DNA of 64,000 bases from Proteromonas lacertae (taxonomy: Eukaryota; Sar; Bigyra; Opalinata; Proteromonadidae). The DNA lies in assembly GCA_002245135.1 (NCBI GenBank), contig NGBS01000901.1, forward strand, positions 1 through 64,000, read 5' to 3'. Position 1 is the stretch's first letter; each line of letters starts with the position of its first letter. The position numbers and the translations under genes are program-made. Shown piece by piece: positions 21,874-34,678 of the stretch. The notes beneath the pieces are model-generated. The model was given only the letters and a program-made list of their open reading frames with translations, did no database searches and was not told the DNA's origin.

Positions 21874-24800
21874 TTAATAATAATCAGAATCATATTTACT
21901 TTCTAAACTCTCTTTCTTCTTTTGACTTATATATAATTTATGAATTTCTTCACCTTCTTCACCTAAAAAGTCTAAATAGTTTTCATCTTCATCACTACTT
22001 AAATTATCACCATATAACTTCTTATCTTCAATTATCATCTCTAATCTTCTCTCTTTTTCATCTTTTTCATTTTCTTTTAAACTGAAAGAACATAAACTCA
22101 CTTTTCGATGCGGTTTTACATTATTCGTATAATCGATTAAACTTCGAATATTTGGAACACAACCTTTCAATTCTTTGATTTCTCGTTTCATTGGAGGTAG
22201 TTTTATATCATATTCTTCTAAGATATCTCTATTATCATTACAATATTTCATATTCATTTCCATTCGATCATTCACATTTTCACCATTTATTCCACCACAT
22301 ATTATCATTTCACGATCTTTACTATTTATATCATTTTTATTTAATCCAATTGATAATAATCCATTTTCATTTACTATTTTGTTATTTTTATAATCAAATA
22401 ATTCATTCTTCATTCGATCATTTAACATCTTTTCTTCTTCATCATCTTCATCTTTTGTTATATTCTCTTTCTTAAATATTAATTTATTACATTCACTTTC
22501 ACTCGAAGATAAATCAGATTTATGAATTAATTCTAATTCTCTTACTTTTATTATATTATTATTATTATTTCTCTTCATATTATTTATTTCTTTCTTACAA
22601 TATATAAAATGTTCTAATATGTAATCTACATCATATTTTATATCGAAATCTTCATCAATCTTATTTATAATAACCTCTTTATTTTCATTCTTTTCTTCTT
22701 CACTCATATCATTATCACCATTATATTTCACATTTTCTTTCTTTTTATCATTTTCTTCTTCTATTTCTTCTTCTCGATTAGATATTGGAGATATTATTTC
22801 TTCTTTATTCACATCAGTATTATCTATTACTATCTCATTTAATAATGGATAGTAATTTATTCTTTTACTCTTCTCCATATAATCAGTTGTTGGAGGTCTT
22901 TCGGATTTTACTCTCATTTCTATTATTCCTTTCTTCTTCTCTTTCATTTCTAATGGTTTAAAACTATCATCTACATATTTTATCACACTTTCTACATCAC
23001 GATTGGCTGGAATTATTCTACTTTTATTCTTAAATTCATTACTTCGATAGTTTGTTCCATTCTCTAATTTATCTTCAATCATTATTTCCATCATCTTTTC
23101 TAATTGTTTCTTTTTATTGATTTTTGGAACTTTTTTCACTTTTCTTTCTTCTGCTACTTCTTCTTCTTTTTCTTCATAATAACTATAATAACTTTCACTA
23201 CTAAACGTTGAATCACTCTTTATATGAGGTAATCGATGAACTAATGTGTTTGATTTTGGTCTTACTGTATGATATGGAGTAGCTGTTAATCTTCGATCAT
23301 ACTGAACTGAACTACCTAATTCAATCAATATTTCATCATCGATTTTATTATTCATTTTTTTACTCTTTCTACTCGCAGTTTTAATATATTCATTATTATT
23401 ATCAAAAGTATCAGTTAAATCTGTAATAAATGTGTTTGAATTGTATTTTTTAGATTTTATTTCTTCCATTTCTTTATCATATGCTAAATCAGCGACAGAT
23501 TTATTCATTAGTATTGGATGTTTACCAGCTTCTAATAATTCTTTATTTCTTTGAACTTTTTCTCTCAATTCCTTCAATGGATCATACTTTTCTTCTTTTA
23601 TTATTTTCTTTTCTTCTTTTTTCTCATATTTTATTGTATTTGTTACTTCTAAATCCTTTAATTTCTCATTTTGTACATTTATTGCTACTTGACTTAATAC
23701 AGTTGGAACTGATTGACTTTTAGGTAAATATTTTTGATATTTTTTAATTGAATTTTCACATCTTAAAGTTATACTTTCTAATGGATATTCGAAACTTCCA
23801 TTTTTCTTTTTATGTATATCAGGTAAAGTAGATTTACATTTTCTCATTGTATTAGCTGTATTAGCTGTATTAGGAGTAGTTGTTCTTGTTACTGTTGTTG
23901 ATGACAATGGAGATACAGATACAGCATCTGTATTTGTATTTGTATTTGTATTAATTGTATTAATAGTTTCAAAATGTGTATCATCTTGTCTATTCAATGA
24001 TAATGGAGTTGTTGGTGGAGATATTGAAACTCGTCGAATATTTGTACAAATTGATATTCCCTTATTATCTTCACTCATTTTACTATTTTCTTCACTCACT
24101 TTTCCACTACAAACACTATTATTTGCAGTGGATAAAACAGTTGTATTTTCATCCACTGGATAAAAGGTAGAATCTTCTAGAAATCCTTGTTTTGCTACTA
24201 CTTGTGAATATACAAATTTCTTTCTATGTTTCTTAGGGAATGGAGCCCAAATAATTTCATGATTATCTAAATAATGTAATGGTTTCAACGTATTCATTTG
24301 CTTATTTCTCATTCTCATCATTTTATTCAATTTGATTTGTTTTCGACTTTTTAGTTTGTTCTTACCAACAGTCTGTTCTTCTTCATCTTTACATTTTATT
24401 ATGTTATTTCCATTAATTTCTAATTCCTGTAATTCATGGTTAATACTTGGAGATGGATTTGTTGATAAGATTTCAGATTCAATTTCTTTCGTTATATCTG
24501 CTGAATTTATAGATCTTAAACTATCACTAAATTCATTCTTTTGTTTTTGTTTAAACTGTTTTAGTGTCATTTCATAATCATGGATTTGTTTTTCTAAGTT
24601 TATATCATATTCATTCTTCAAATTTTCATTTCTAAAATTCTCAAAGTCATCTTCTTCTAATTTTGGTTTATAACTATCAGTTATTGCACTCCACATGTGT
24701 AAACCATTTTCAACTGAATATTTAACTTCATATAAATTACTAAATGTTTCATAACTTGCAAATTTCTCACCATCTGGACGTAATACTTTCTTTGAATCTT

Positions 24801-27800
24801 CTAATCGATCTTTATATTTTAATCGATTCATTAATACGACGAATATATTATTATTTCGCTGTAAACTATCCATTGATTTTACTAATTTTTGACTTTTCAT
24901 TAATCGTATTTCTTCCTCAGATGGACCATTATCTACTACTTTACGGTTTCTACGTAATTTACTTAAAGGATTGTCAAAATAATCCCTTTTCTCTCTTTTA
25001 CTATTCTCATCATTATTTTCTTCTATTGTCACTATGGGAGGACTATTTGGTCTCGAGTTTAGCTTGGATTTTCTTCTTTCTTCACCCATCATACTCATCC
25101 TTCTAACACCCATCAACTTCTTTGTTCCAGCTTTCAATTTATTCTTTCCACTTTCTAATTTATCATTCTTTCTTCTCGCTTCTAAGATTCTTAAAGCACT
25201 ATGTTGTGGATTCTTCATATCTTCTTGTCTTATATCACTTATTGGTACAACGTAATTCTTTTTCTCTTCACATTTCCATTCTACTAAGTTTGGATCATGT
25301 ACTGGACTTTCTCTAATATAATCATCATTGTAATTACTACTACTATTATCATTTTCATCAAAATTGAAATTACTTTCACTTTTCTTAGTGGGCGATGGTG
25401 TATGTTTACGATTAGCAGCTGCTGTTGCTTGTATTAATCGACTTTTCCTTCTATCAGGACTTCTACCAGCACTACTTCCAGGTCTACTCCTTCCAGTCAA
25501 AGCTTCTTCTGCTTTCTCTTCTTCTAACTCTTTCTCTAACACTGGGGATGGCGGAATATATACTTTTAATTCTTTTTGTGTTTCTTTTGTCCATAAAACA
25601 CGATCATTTCCAATGGATGGGATTTCATTAGGATTCATATTCTTTCCAATATTTCCAAACTCAATTACTGGATCTTTAGAAGTATCATGAATTTCACTGA
25701 TATATAATTTCTTATCAAAATCAATCACTTTTTCTTCACTCAATTCTTTTTCTATTTTTTTCATATCTCCTTCGCCTTTGATTGGTTTTACTTCCACATC
25801 AATATCAATATCACCAATTCGATCTTTTCTTTCATTTATAAATATTTCATTCAAAGATTCTTCATATAATGCTTTTAATTCAGCTTCTCTTTCATCAGCA
25901 CTAACAAATCGATAAGTATCAACTAAATTAATATTTTCAGCTTTATCTTTATCATCTAATTTCAATGTTCCATCCTTATTATAAATGTTAGTGTTATCTA
26001 GTTGAAACATTATTTGACTATCATTATTTAATGATGATAAATTACCACCACCACCTGCATTATTCTGATTGAAATTCTTACTATCATTCGATACAATAGA
26101 ATCATTTGATAAATCATTATTCACAGTAGAAGTTGATGAAAATATACTACTCCTTGTACCAACACCATCTAATCTACCACCAATCATACTTTCTTTACGT
26201 TTATTATTATTATTATTATCAGGTAGAATAGAAGCACCAATTAAACTACTTTTTCTCTTATTTCCACCACCACTACCACCACTAGTAGTGTCTACTGTCA
26301 TTTCACTTCCATTACTTACCATTGATGAAGTTCTTAACGACTCTTTTAATCTTTTACTCAACTCTTTTGTTTTTTGATAATGTGCTAATAAGATTTTCAT
26401 TTGTTTGATTTCTACGATTATAGTTGATTTTACTTCAATCATTGAATGCATTTCATCTATATCTTTATCTAAATTCATCTTTCTACCATCAATCTCATAA
26501 TGTTCATTGTCATTCTCTTCATTTTTCTCCATTAATTCGATTTTTTCATTTTTTATATTTTCTAACTCTATTAACAAATCACCAGCATTGTCTTTCAAAT
26601 CGATTGGAATTTGATTTAAGATTTTCTGTTGTGCATTTATTTCTAATGTCAAGCTGGCTTGTTGTATCTCATAATTTCGAATATTCTCTTTCATTTTACT
26701 AATCATTAATTCCGCTTTATTTTGAACTATCTTCAAACCTTTAGCTCTTTCGCTGTTCTTACCATTTTCTTCAACTTCTTTATCATACAATTCAATTGAT
26801 CTTGCCAATCTTTCTTTATATTCTTTTAAATTAACTTCACATTTTTCTAACTCTTCATCAATTTTCTTCTTCTCATTCACTTTCTCTTTAATTATTTTTC
26901 TAACAGATGTCTTTTGAATTGTAAATTTATTATGAATAGTTTGTAATTCAATTGCAATCTTATTCCCTCTAGAATCTAATTCATATATTCTCTTCTCTAT
27001 ATCATTGATTTTATTGGTTATATCCAATAATCTCTTATCGCATTCTACTACATTTGTTTCTGTATCTTTAATTCCTTGTTTTAATTGTTTTATATCTTCA
27101 TCATATTGGTCTATTATCTTCTCACAATCATCAACAGTTTCAGTTTTTAATTTCTTTATTTCTTCTAAGAAAGAAACTTTATTCTTTTCAGTTAAATTAC
27201 TACTGTTAATTATCCCTTCATAATTAGGTTTATACATTATTGGTTCATTTACTTTAGCTCCTAATTGATTGGATATTTTCATCATTGATTTCCTTATATT
27301 TGCAGGTGTATTTGCTGCTTCATTTAAAGCTTCCATACTTTTCTTAAATATTTCACTATTTCTCCTTAAAAATTCATAATTATTATATTCAGTTATAATT
27401 TCTATATCTCTCTTCATCATATTAGAAATAATATGCCTTCGACCATCAATTATTTTATTATTTGTAACGATCAAATTTTTTAAACCATGAGCATCCAATG
27501 ATTTTAATTCTTTTAATTCTTCCTTTGCTTTGACATATTGATCCAACCACCAATGTATCTCACTATTATCATATGGATACTGTATTTCTGTAATCTCAAA
27601 ATGATTCTTCTCCTGTTCTTCCTGTTCTTTTCGTCTATATAAAAACTCTAATGATGCTGTTCTCCATAAATATCGATAACTAAAATCTTTTCCTATTCTT
27701 TCAATATATTCATGATATTTATTAACTTCATAATCTGTAAATTCAAAGGCATTTATTCGTTTTAAATGTTCAAAAAATACTTCGTTTATTTCTTTAGAGT

Positions 27801-29793
27801 TTGGATTTGTATTTCCACCACATAATTCAAGTGGAGTTTTTCCATTAATATCTTTCAAATTAATCAAACTTCCACATTCTAATAAATATCTAATTATTGG
27901 AATATAATCAATAGAAATTGAAGAATTGTAACAAGCCACATGCAATGGAGTTTGACGGTTTATATTTATACAATTCACTATATGACCCATCTCTTCAATC
28001 AAGCTTTTAACTCGAAGCAAATCACAGGTTTGAACAGCGATATGTAAACTGGTATTGTGATTCTTATCAATCCATAAATGTGGGTTACTCACATCTTCTT
28101 TATCATTTTGTAATTTCCAATTTAATAATATCAAATCCATTCGATTCTCTAATCTAAATGAATTTGTTCTTTTCATTTCATAGCAGTTCCTTTTCGCCTC
28201 TTTAAACATTTCTTTACCATTCAAATGAAACAACAATCTTGGTAATTCACCACCATTTTTACTGTATATTCTATTCTTTTTTTTACATACTAATTCATGC
28301 CAATTATAAAAGATAGTTTTAGTATGTTCAAAGCAAACTTGTCTTATATATAAATACCTCAACATTCTCCACTGATTTCTGTATTTATAATAATCTAACC
28401 ATCTTCTAAAACAATAAATTAAACGAAAATGATCACTATCATCTTTCCACCCAAATTGAGAAAGTAATGCTAAACTGATATTGTTTGATAATAATATATG
28501 ATATATTCCAACCGTTCTAATCATTTTTTGAGCTTTTAATCTTTTTCTCCATGTAAATAAACTGCTTTTCTTGTTTAATACATTACTTTTTAATTCTAAA
28601 TAATTCTTATTCTCTCTCAATATATGACTTTTAGTTGAATAGTTCTTCCAACCACTAAAACATTTACTTAATCGTCGAATTCTATTTCCTCTTCCTCGAC
28701 TTCTTTCTTTCCATTTTTCAAATACTTTTAACATTAATTTCATTGTGTAATGTTTTGTACTTTGACTGAATTGTTCTCTCATCACTTTGAGGATATGAAC
28801 GAAACTTTTCCAACTTTTGAAATATCGACGAATATGTGCTTTTTGAGCTAAATCACTTAGTGAAAATTCACGAAGTTTACGACTCTATTAATAATAAAGA
28901 AATAGTATGGAAAATAAAAGGAATAGAAGTGTATTAAAAAAGAATGAGTGTAAATAATCATTGATATATACTTGATATCTATTAATAAATCTTTCCCATT
29001 CACTTAATGGCTCTAAAAACACTGGTAAAGGTAATTCATTCTTCTTACAAATATGAAATACTGTCCATCTGTACCATATTTTAAATGATAATTTTTGTTT
29101 TTCTTTCAAATATACTAATTTCTTATGTTCTTTTATTATCTTTTCTCTTGTTGAATGTAACATCGCAATTGCTTTTAATCGATTGTTATATATCATTTTT
29201 ACGAATTTCTTCCAATTATCGAAGTAATCACGAATATCAATTTCATTTGGTTTTAATTGTTTCTTTTCTAATTCTTTCTTTTTCTTCTCTTCTTCATCTT
29301 CTTCATCACTATCATTGTTATTTATTACGATGTTCTTTATTCTGGATTTTCTTTCTATTTCTCTTAATTCTCGTTCTTGTGTTAATAAACTAAGTTCATG
29401 CTTTCGTTTCTCACGAATATATACGTTGTAACTCCACCAACTACGAATCACATGGTCACACAGCTTTCGATTAAAGTGCTTCACAGATAACACGTAATTT
29501 CGCCAATCAATAAATATTAATATACAATTGTGGTGTTTTCGATTTATGTATCTCATAAATTTACGACGGGGGATTATCATTCTCCACCACGTTTGAATAA
29601 ACACTATACTTTGACTACGACGTCTCTATTATTATATACTAATCATGCAAATTTATACTTCCAATTTGTAATGTTCTAAAAATATTCTGGTCTCTTCATC
29701 TTCTTTACTTGTGTCTTGATGGAATGGAGCAAATATTTTGGGTTGCTTCATCATCATTTTTCTTTTATTCTTTATTTCTGCATCAGATAACAT
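21874..29793 (-). CDS. giant Sfi1-like repeat / ankyrin / coiled-coil protein
   Basis: ATG at 29793 (MLSDAEIKNKRK). A 33-nt intron near 29630 joins HYKLE to RRRSQSIVFIQTWWRM, and a second near 28886-28972 joins FINRYQ to SRKLREFSLSDL. About 2600 residues follow. The N-terminal ~500 residues carry repeated basic/aromatic helices (FIDWRNYV, VIRSWWSYN, YFDNWKKFV, KCFSGWKNY, CFRRWLDYY, IFYNWHELV), as in Sfi1/centrin-binding proteins. Two to three ankyrin repeats follow (NTSLHIAVQTCDL, RQTPLHVACYNS, NGKTPLELCGG), then a long coiled coil and a low-complexity charged tail. It is likely a centrosome, basal-body or cytoskeletal scaffold; that is inference. I do not recognise an orthologue. Confidence 0.82.
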
Positions 29794-29865
29794 CTTCAAA
29801 TTTAAATTACAAACTCATATACTGATTTTGAGAAAAATTAAAATAACGACAAAAGTTTGATCTGA

Positions 29866-29871
29866 TCAAGC
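29866..29871 (-). promoter_or_regulatory. TCAAGC/GCTTGA motif upstream of the giant scaffold gene
   Basis: GCTTGA read on the gene strand, about 73 nt before the ATG, within an AGCTTGATCAGATCAAA sequence. Confidence 0.3.
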
Positions 29872-30023
29872 TTTTTATTATTATTTTTTCATTTATTGAA
29901 TGAAATAAAGAATATATGATAATTATGTTTGTATTATTATTATATGAATTATCAATGTAATTGATAAAAACTCTCATAAAGCACTTAATTAATCAGAACT
30001 AATTATTAAGAAAGAATAATTTC

Positions 30024-32046
30024 TTATTCAACATTAGAAAATTCTTCTGATAATTCTTTCTTTTCTTCTTCGGATAATCCATTCAATTTTATTACTTCTA
30101 TTAAATTCAATGTTTCTATAAATGATTTCAATTCTGATTTATCTATGTTTGCTTTTACTGTTATTGATAATTCTTTCAAACCTTTATAGATTGTTTTATT
30201 TTCTTTAATTAATTTCAATTCACTTTCATTTAATTCATTTCCTATAAAATTTATTGTTTTAAATGTATATATTTCTTTTATTTTTTTATTATTAGTTTTA
30301 ACCCTTTCTCACTCATTCCAATATCTATTCAAATTTTAGATATTATATTATATTCATTATATACTTGATAGATTTAAAGATTCTGGATAATTGTGCTTAT
30401 CCATTTTAACAAATATATAAAAATATTCGTAAATTAATTCAACTCCTTCATCTCCAATTGGATTATCATGAATTGAAATATATTTTGCATAATAATTCAT
30501 AGAATCTGTTAATTCTTTTAAACCTTTGGAACTTATATGGTTATTCGATATATCCAGTGTTTTATATTCAATCTGTTTTATTAATTTAATATGAGAATCA
30601 TTCAAATTCATATCTATTTCATAAGAAATTCTTGTTATATACAAGAGAAATCATTCTTTTTCCCATAATCATATGTCTATACAATATTGTAAATAATATT
30701 CCAATTCTTCATTTGTCCATGATAAATTTTTCATTTGGACAAATTGACTATAATAATTATTTAATGACTTTTCACAAATTAATTTTAATCCTGCCATTCT
30801 TATATTATTTCCTTTTACACATAGTGTGTTACTTATATAAATCATATCAGTTATATCAGTTATATATATTGCACTTTCATCATCTATTGAAATGTTATTC
30901 AAATTAAATTCATTATCATGTTTAAATTTATCAAAATTATCAAGTAACAACTTTAAGCCAACATTACCTATTGGATTATCTATTTACATTATTATCAAAT
31001 GATAATTGTTAGATAAATATACCATTAACGCATAAATAGTCAATTCTAAAGAATTCATCTAGATTATTAATTAAATATTCAATTCCATCTGAATCTATAT
31101 TATTGTGACTTATATCAAGTCGATATATATGTTCATTGTAATTCTTTAAACCATCTACTATATACTTTAATCCATTTGAAGATAAGCCCATTTCTATTTG
31201 AAAATAATAAATTTCAATTGTGATACTTGAACAATTTTTAAAATTATAATGCATTAAATGTAGATGTGGAGATAATATTTTTATTCCTTCATCTCCTATC
31301 TTATTTCCATTTAAGTATATACATTGTATATTTGAAATAGAAGATAAATTATTAAACAATACTTCTACACTTTTAGATGTTAGATTATTATCTATACAAT
31401 AGAAAAATATCAAATTATACTACTCAAATCTAACTCTTTTATTGCTTCTAATTCATTTAATCTTAATGAAATTAATGATTTGAAGAAATCATCATCTATT
31501 TCTAAATTACTCAGATTTAATTTAGAATGATAATTATAATAACATTTGATGCAATTGATGAAATTTGGAATGTCTTTATCTATCAGTAATTCTTTATTTC
31601 TTCTATTATAAATAAATATTATTTTGCAAATAGGAGATTTGGATAATATGGCTTTTATTCCTCTAGAATGGATATTTCTGTTTTCGCTAATATCTATTCT
31701 CTCGAGATTTGGATATTTGTCTAATTCTTCTGATAATAATATCATTGATTCATCATCAAGATCCATTCCTTTTAGATCCAGTTCATCATATTTGTTAATT
31801 AATAAATGTAAATATGGAAGTAATAATTTGAAGCCTTTTAAGCCAATTGGATTATCTATTTCCTGAGAATAACATAGAATAATATATACATGTTAAATCT
31901 AAGTATTTCAATTTCATGAATGGAATTGATTTAACAAATGATTCAATAAAATGTATAGAAAGATTGTAGGAAAATAATTCTATTATTAGTAGATTAGTTA
32001 ATCGACTGAAACATGATCCAAATAATGACTGATATTGGAATGGAAT
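30024..32046 (-). CDS. leucine-rich-repeat (RNI-like) protein, multi-exon
   Basis: Built from successive frames joined by GTAT...TAG introns: NIPFQYQSLFG...MKLKYLDLT, then EIDNPIGLKGFKLLLPYL, MDLDDESMILLSEELD, LDLS/NNNLTSKSVEVLFNNL, LNGNKIGDEGIKILSPHL, LDISHNNIDSDGIEYLINNL, DNPIGNVGLKLLLDNF, LDISNNHISSKGLKELTDSM and DNPIGDEGVELIYEYF, ending EEEKKELSEEFSNVE. The repeats have the ~28-residue ribonuclease-inhibitor-like pattern, probably a protein-interaction scaffold. The 5' end is uncertain: the first exon appears to follow an acceptor at about 32047 and no ATG is clear. At least six introns are inferred. Confidence 0.68.
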
Positions 32047-32128
32047 ATTTATGTCTATTTAAATATAAATAACAATTATTTTAAATCATACAACAATAAA
32101 GTTCTTTTGGATTTATTAGTTTCAATAT

Positions 32129-33268
32129 TCAAAAGAAATAATCTATTCCTTCTTCACATAAACATAAACAATTTGGATTAATTTTGATAATAATATTACC
32201 TTTACAATATATATCAATGTTAAATATTATCTTATCTAAATAACAATTTCTTCCATCTTTACATTGATGAATACAATGAATTTTTAATCTATCTTTTATT
32301 GATTTATCTTCTTTGTATAACTTCATTAATAATAATATTGATAATATTCTATCATCTGGATTATTATTGTAACATTCTATCAACACATCTAGAATTTCTT
32401 CCCATTTGTCTATTTTAAGACAATATTCTCTAGGATATATTATTCGAAGTTTTACTACCAATTTATCATTTTCGCATAACATTTCTTTTCTTTCTTCACA
32501 TATCATTAAATTGCTTTCTTCATCTTTCAATATCTCACTTATCTTTATCATTTCTTTATTCAACTCTTTTATGCTTATTCGATTTACATTTTCTTTTATG
32601 AATATTTTGGATAGAATATTGGAATATAATGGATTAGTTAATTCATCTCTTTGACATTTACATTTCATTATGTTATTCATTGTTTTAATTATATTATCAT
32701 CTTCATTAAATGGTAATTTCTTGTTTGTTATTTCATACAATATACATCCAACTGACCAAATCACACTTACATCATTACACTCTAATCCATTCAACTCTTC
32801 TGGGCTTTTAAAGCATATGTGGTATAAACTTGTATTTTCTTCTTTTCTTAATTTGTTTAAATTATAATCACATATCTTTACATCACCATCTTTTCCATAT
32901 ATTATGTTACTACTCTTCAAATTACTTAATATTACATCATAATCACTCAATATCATCAATATAGCACATATTTCACTTATCATCTCACAAATATTATCTT
33001 TTGATAAAGAATCTTTATTTATCACTTCTTCTAAATCTTCAAGGTAGTGTTTTCTTTCTAATTTCATCACATTATACCCGATTTCAATCACTACAAACGG
33101 GTATATCAAACTACTACAACTTTCTGACAAATAAGAATTTGTTTCAAGGAATTTCAATACTGTCTTTTCTTTCAATGCATCCATTACTATCATCTTTGTC
33201 ATATTCTTTGTGTTTCTATTACCATCAATGACTACTTCAGTTTCTTTTAAATCATCTCTTTCAATCAT
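32129..33268 (-). CDS. pseudokinase of a local family
   Basis: A 379-residue frame with kinase C-lobe landmarks: YLEDLEEVINKDSLSKDNI, ILSNLKSSNIIYGKDGDVKICDYNLNKL, SPEELNGLECNDVSVIWSVGCILYEI. The catalytic HRD Asp position reads SNLKSSN (Asp to Asn), DFG reads DYN, and no glycine loop is visible, so it is probably catalytically inactive. The C-terminal extension is Cys-rich (NPNCLCLCEEG). ATG at 33268; a further upstream exon (MSLSNRARNNK, from 33358) is possible but does not join in frame by simple splicing. An internally deleted paralogue lies at 18.9-19.6 kb. Confidence 0.65.
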   Translation of the reverse strand: MIERDDLKETEVVIDGNRNTKNMTKMIVMDALKEKTVLKFLETNSYLSESCSSLIYPFVVIEIGYNVMKLERKHYLEDLEEVINKDSLSKDNICEMISEICAILMILSDYDVILSNLKSSNIIYGKDGDVKICDYNLNKLRKEENTSLYHICFKSPEELNGLECNDVSVIWSVGCILYEITNKKLPFNEDDNIIKTMNNIMKCKCQRDELTNPLYSNILSKIFIKENVNRISIKELNKEMIKISEILKDEESNLMICEERKEMLCENDKLVVKLRIIYPREYCLKIDKWEEILDVLIECYNNNPDDRILSILLLMKLYKEDKSIKDRLKIHCIHQCKDGRNCYLDKIIFNIDIYCKGNIIIKINPNCLCLCEEGIDYFF

Positions 33269-33525
33269 CTAATAAACATCAATATTCAATATACTGTATT
33301 CAGTATTAGTTAAATTTAATAATAATTTATTATTTCTTGCTCTATTTGATAAAGACATTTTTATAACGATTTTTATTTCAATAATTTATTCGTTTCATTT
33401 TCATTTCTATTTTGAATTATCAATCATTTTCATCTCTTTTCATTTATTTATTAAATCATTCACTAAATCATAAACACAAATTTTTAATAAAAATATTTTT
33501 AGAAGATAAAAACAAAATAAACTTT

Positions 33526-34564
33526 CTATATCATATCATAACCACTTGAACTTCCTGCAAAACTACTTTCCCCTATTATTGTCTCACCACTCAAGATTAC
33601 AAATATTCGACTTCCTCGACCACTACTCATATAAAACGCCCAGAAAAAGAATAAAACAAATTGAAAACCATAATCCCAGATTAAGATCACAATATAAGCT
33701 TTTTCAATATATAAACCTGAACTAAGATTCTATTCAAATTAATTATTATATATATATATATATACGAATAAAGCAGATGTTATGAACCACGCTTCATGTA
33801 ATACAAAGAAATATAAATAGAAATTCTTCTTTTCAGGATTTAATTCAGATCGATAAGTTGGAAATGCTTTTAAACCAAATAATATCGATAATATAAACCA
33901 ACTAATACTCACTATTATTCCAGCCCAACTATAAAAGGGATTCTCATTTTTCTTTCTATAATATTATATTATTATAATTATATAATATATACTGAATCCA
34001 AATTTCATAAATTACAAATAACATATGAGGAAGTAAATAAAAACAAATCATTAAGATTGGTAATACTACTTTACCTTTCGCAGATTGACTCACTCCCCAA
34101 CCTTGACTTACTTCGCCTAAGATATAACACAGAATTGTCCAACAACAACAATATAATATCTCATATATTAACTAATTAATTAGATTTATTCTAATATACC
34201 TTGATTATTCCTATATCTTTTCCTGCATCACTAATAATTGTATAAATCAAACGAACTATTAAATAAATGAAATAAAATCCCATTGCAGTTAATAATGTCT
34301 ATAATAGTAAATATATTACAATCTTATATTGTATACTTTAGCAAATAAATGAAACTTTCCTTCACTCTTCAGCTGAAGAACTCCTCGATAAACAAACACT
34401 GCAAAAATACACCATACTACCAACCAGAACACAACAAATATTGTATCCTCTTGATCTTGTACTTTTGTGTTATCAGCCTATTAGTATGTTTAAAAATACA
34501 GATAATATACACTTGCATTCATCAACATCATGATCATGAAAAAAATAAGGCTACTCTTGTTCAT
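33526..34564 (-). CDS. polytopic membrane protein, ~6-7 helices
   Basis: ATG at 34564 (MNKSSLIFFMIMMLMNAS, signal-anchor like), then five introns. Hydrophobic exons in order: TIFVVFWLVVWCIFAVFVYRG, TLLTAMGFYFIYLIVRLIYTI, CCCWTILCYILGEVSQGWG, VVLPILMICFYLLPHMLFVIY, WAGIIVSISWFILSILFG, NFYLYFFVLHEAWFITSALF and AYIVILIWDYGFQFVLFFFW, with a Ser/Gly-rich tail. The topology recalls seven-helix eukaryotic receptors or Golgi membrane proteins, but I cannot assign a family. TCAAGC at 34602 is 38 nt upstream. Confidence 0.65.
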
Positions 34565-34678
34565 ATCTGCAATTCAAGAAAGATTTTTAATCGAGCTAAG
34601 TTCAAGCAAAAATGACTGAAAATAATTTTTCGCAAACCACAATACTAAAAAATAAAAAATACAACTTAAAAATAAATA

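Noticed and set aside
22175-27223. Many plus-strand frames of 60-120 codons
   Set aside because: They are antisense shadows of the giant minus-strand coiled-coil gene; low-complexity Leu/Ser/Ile-rich composition mirrors Lys/Glu codons on the other strand.
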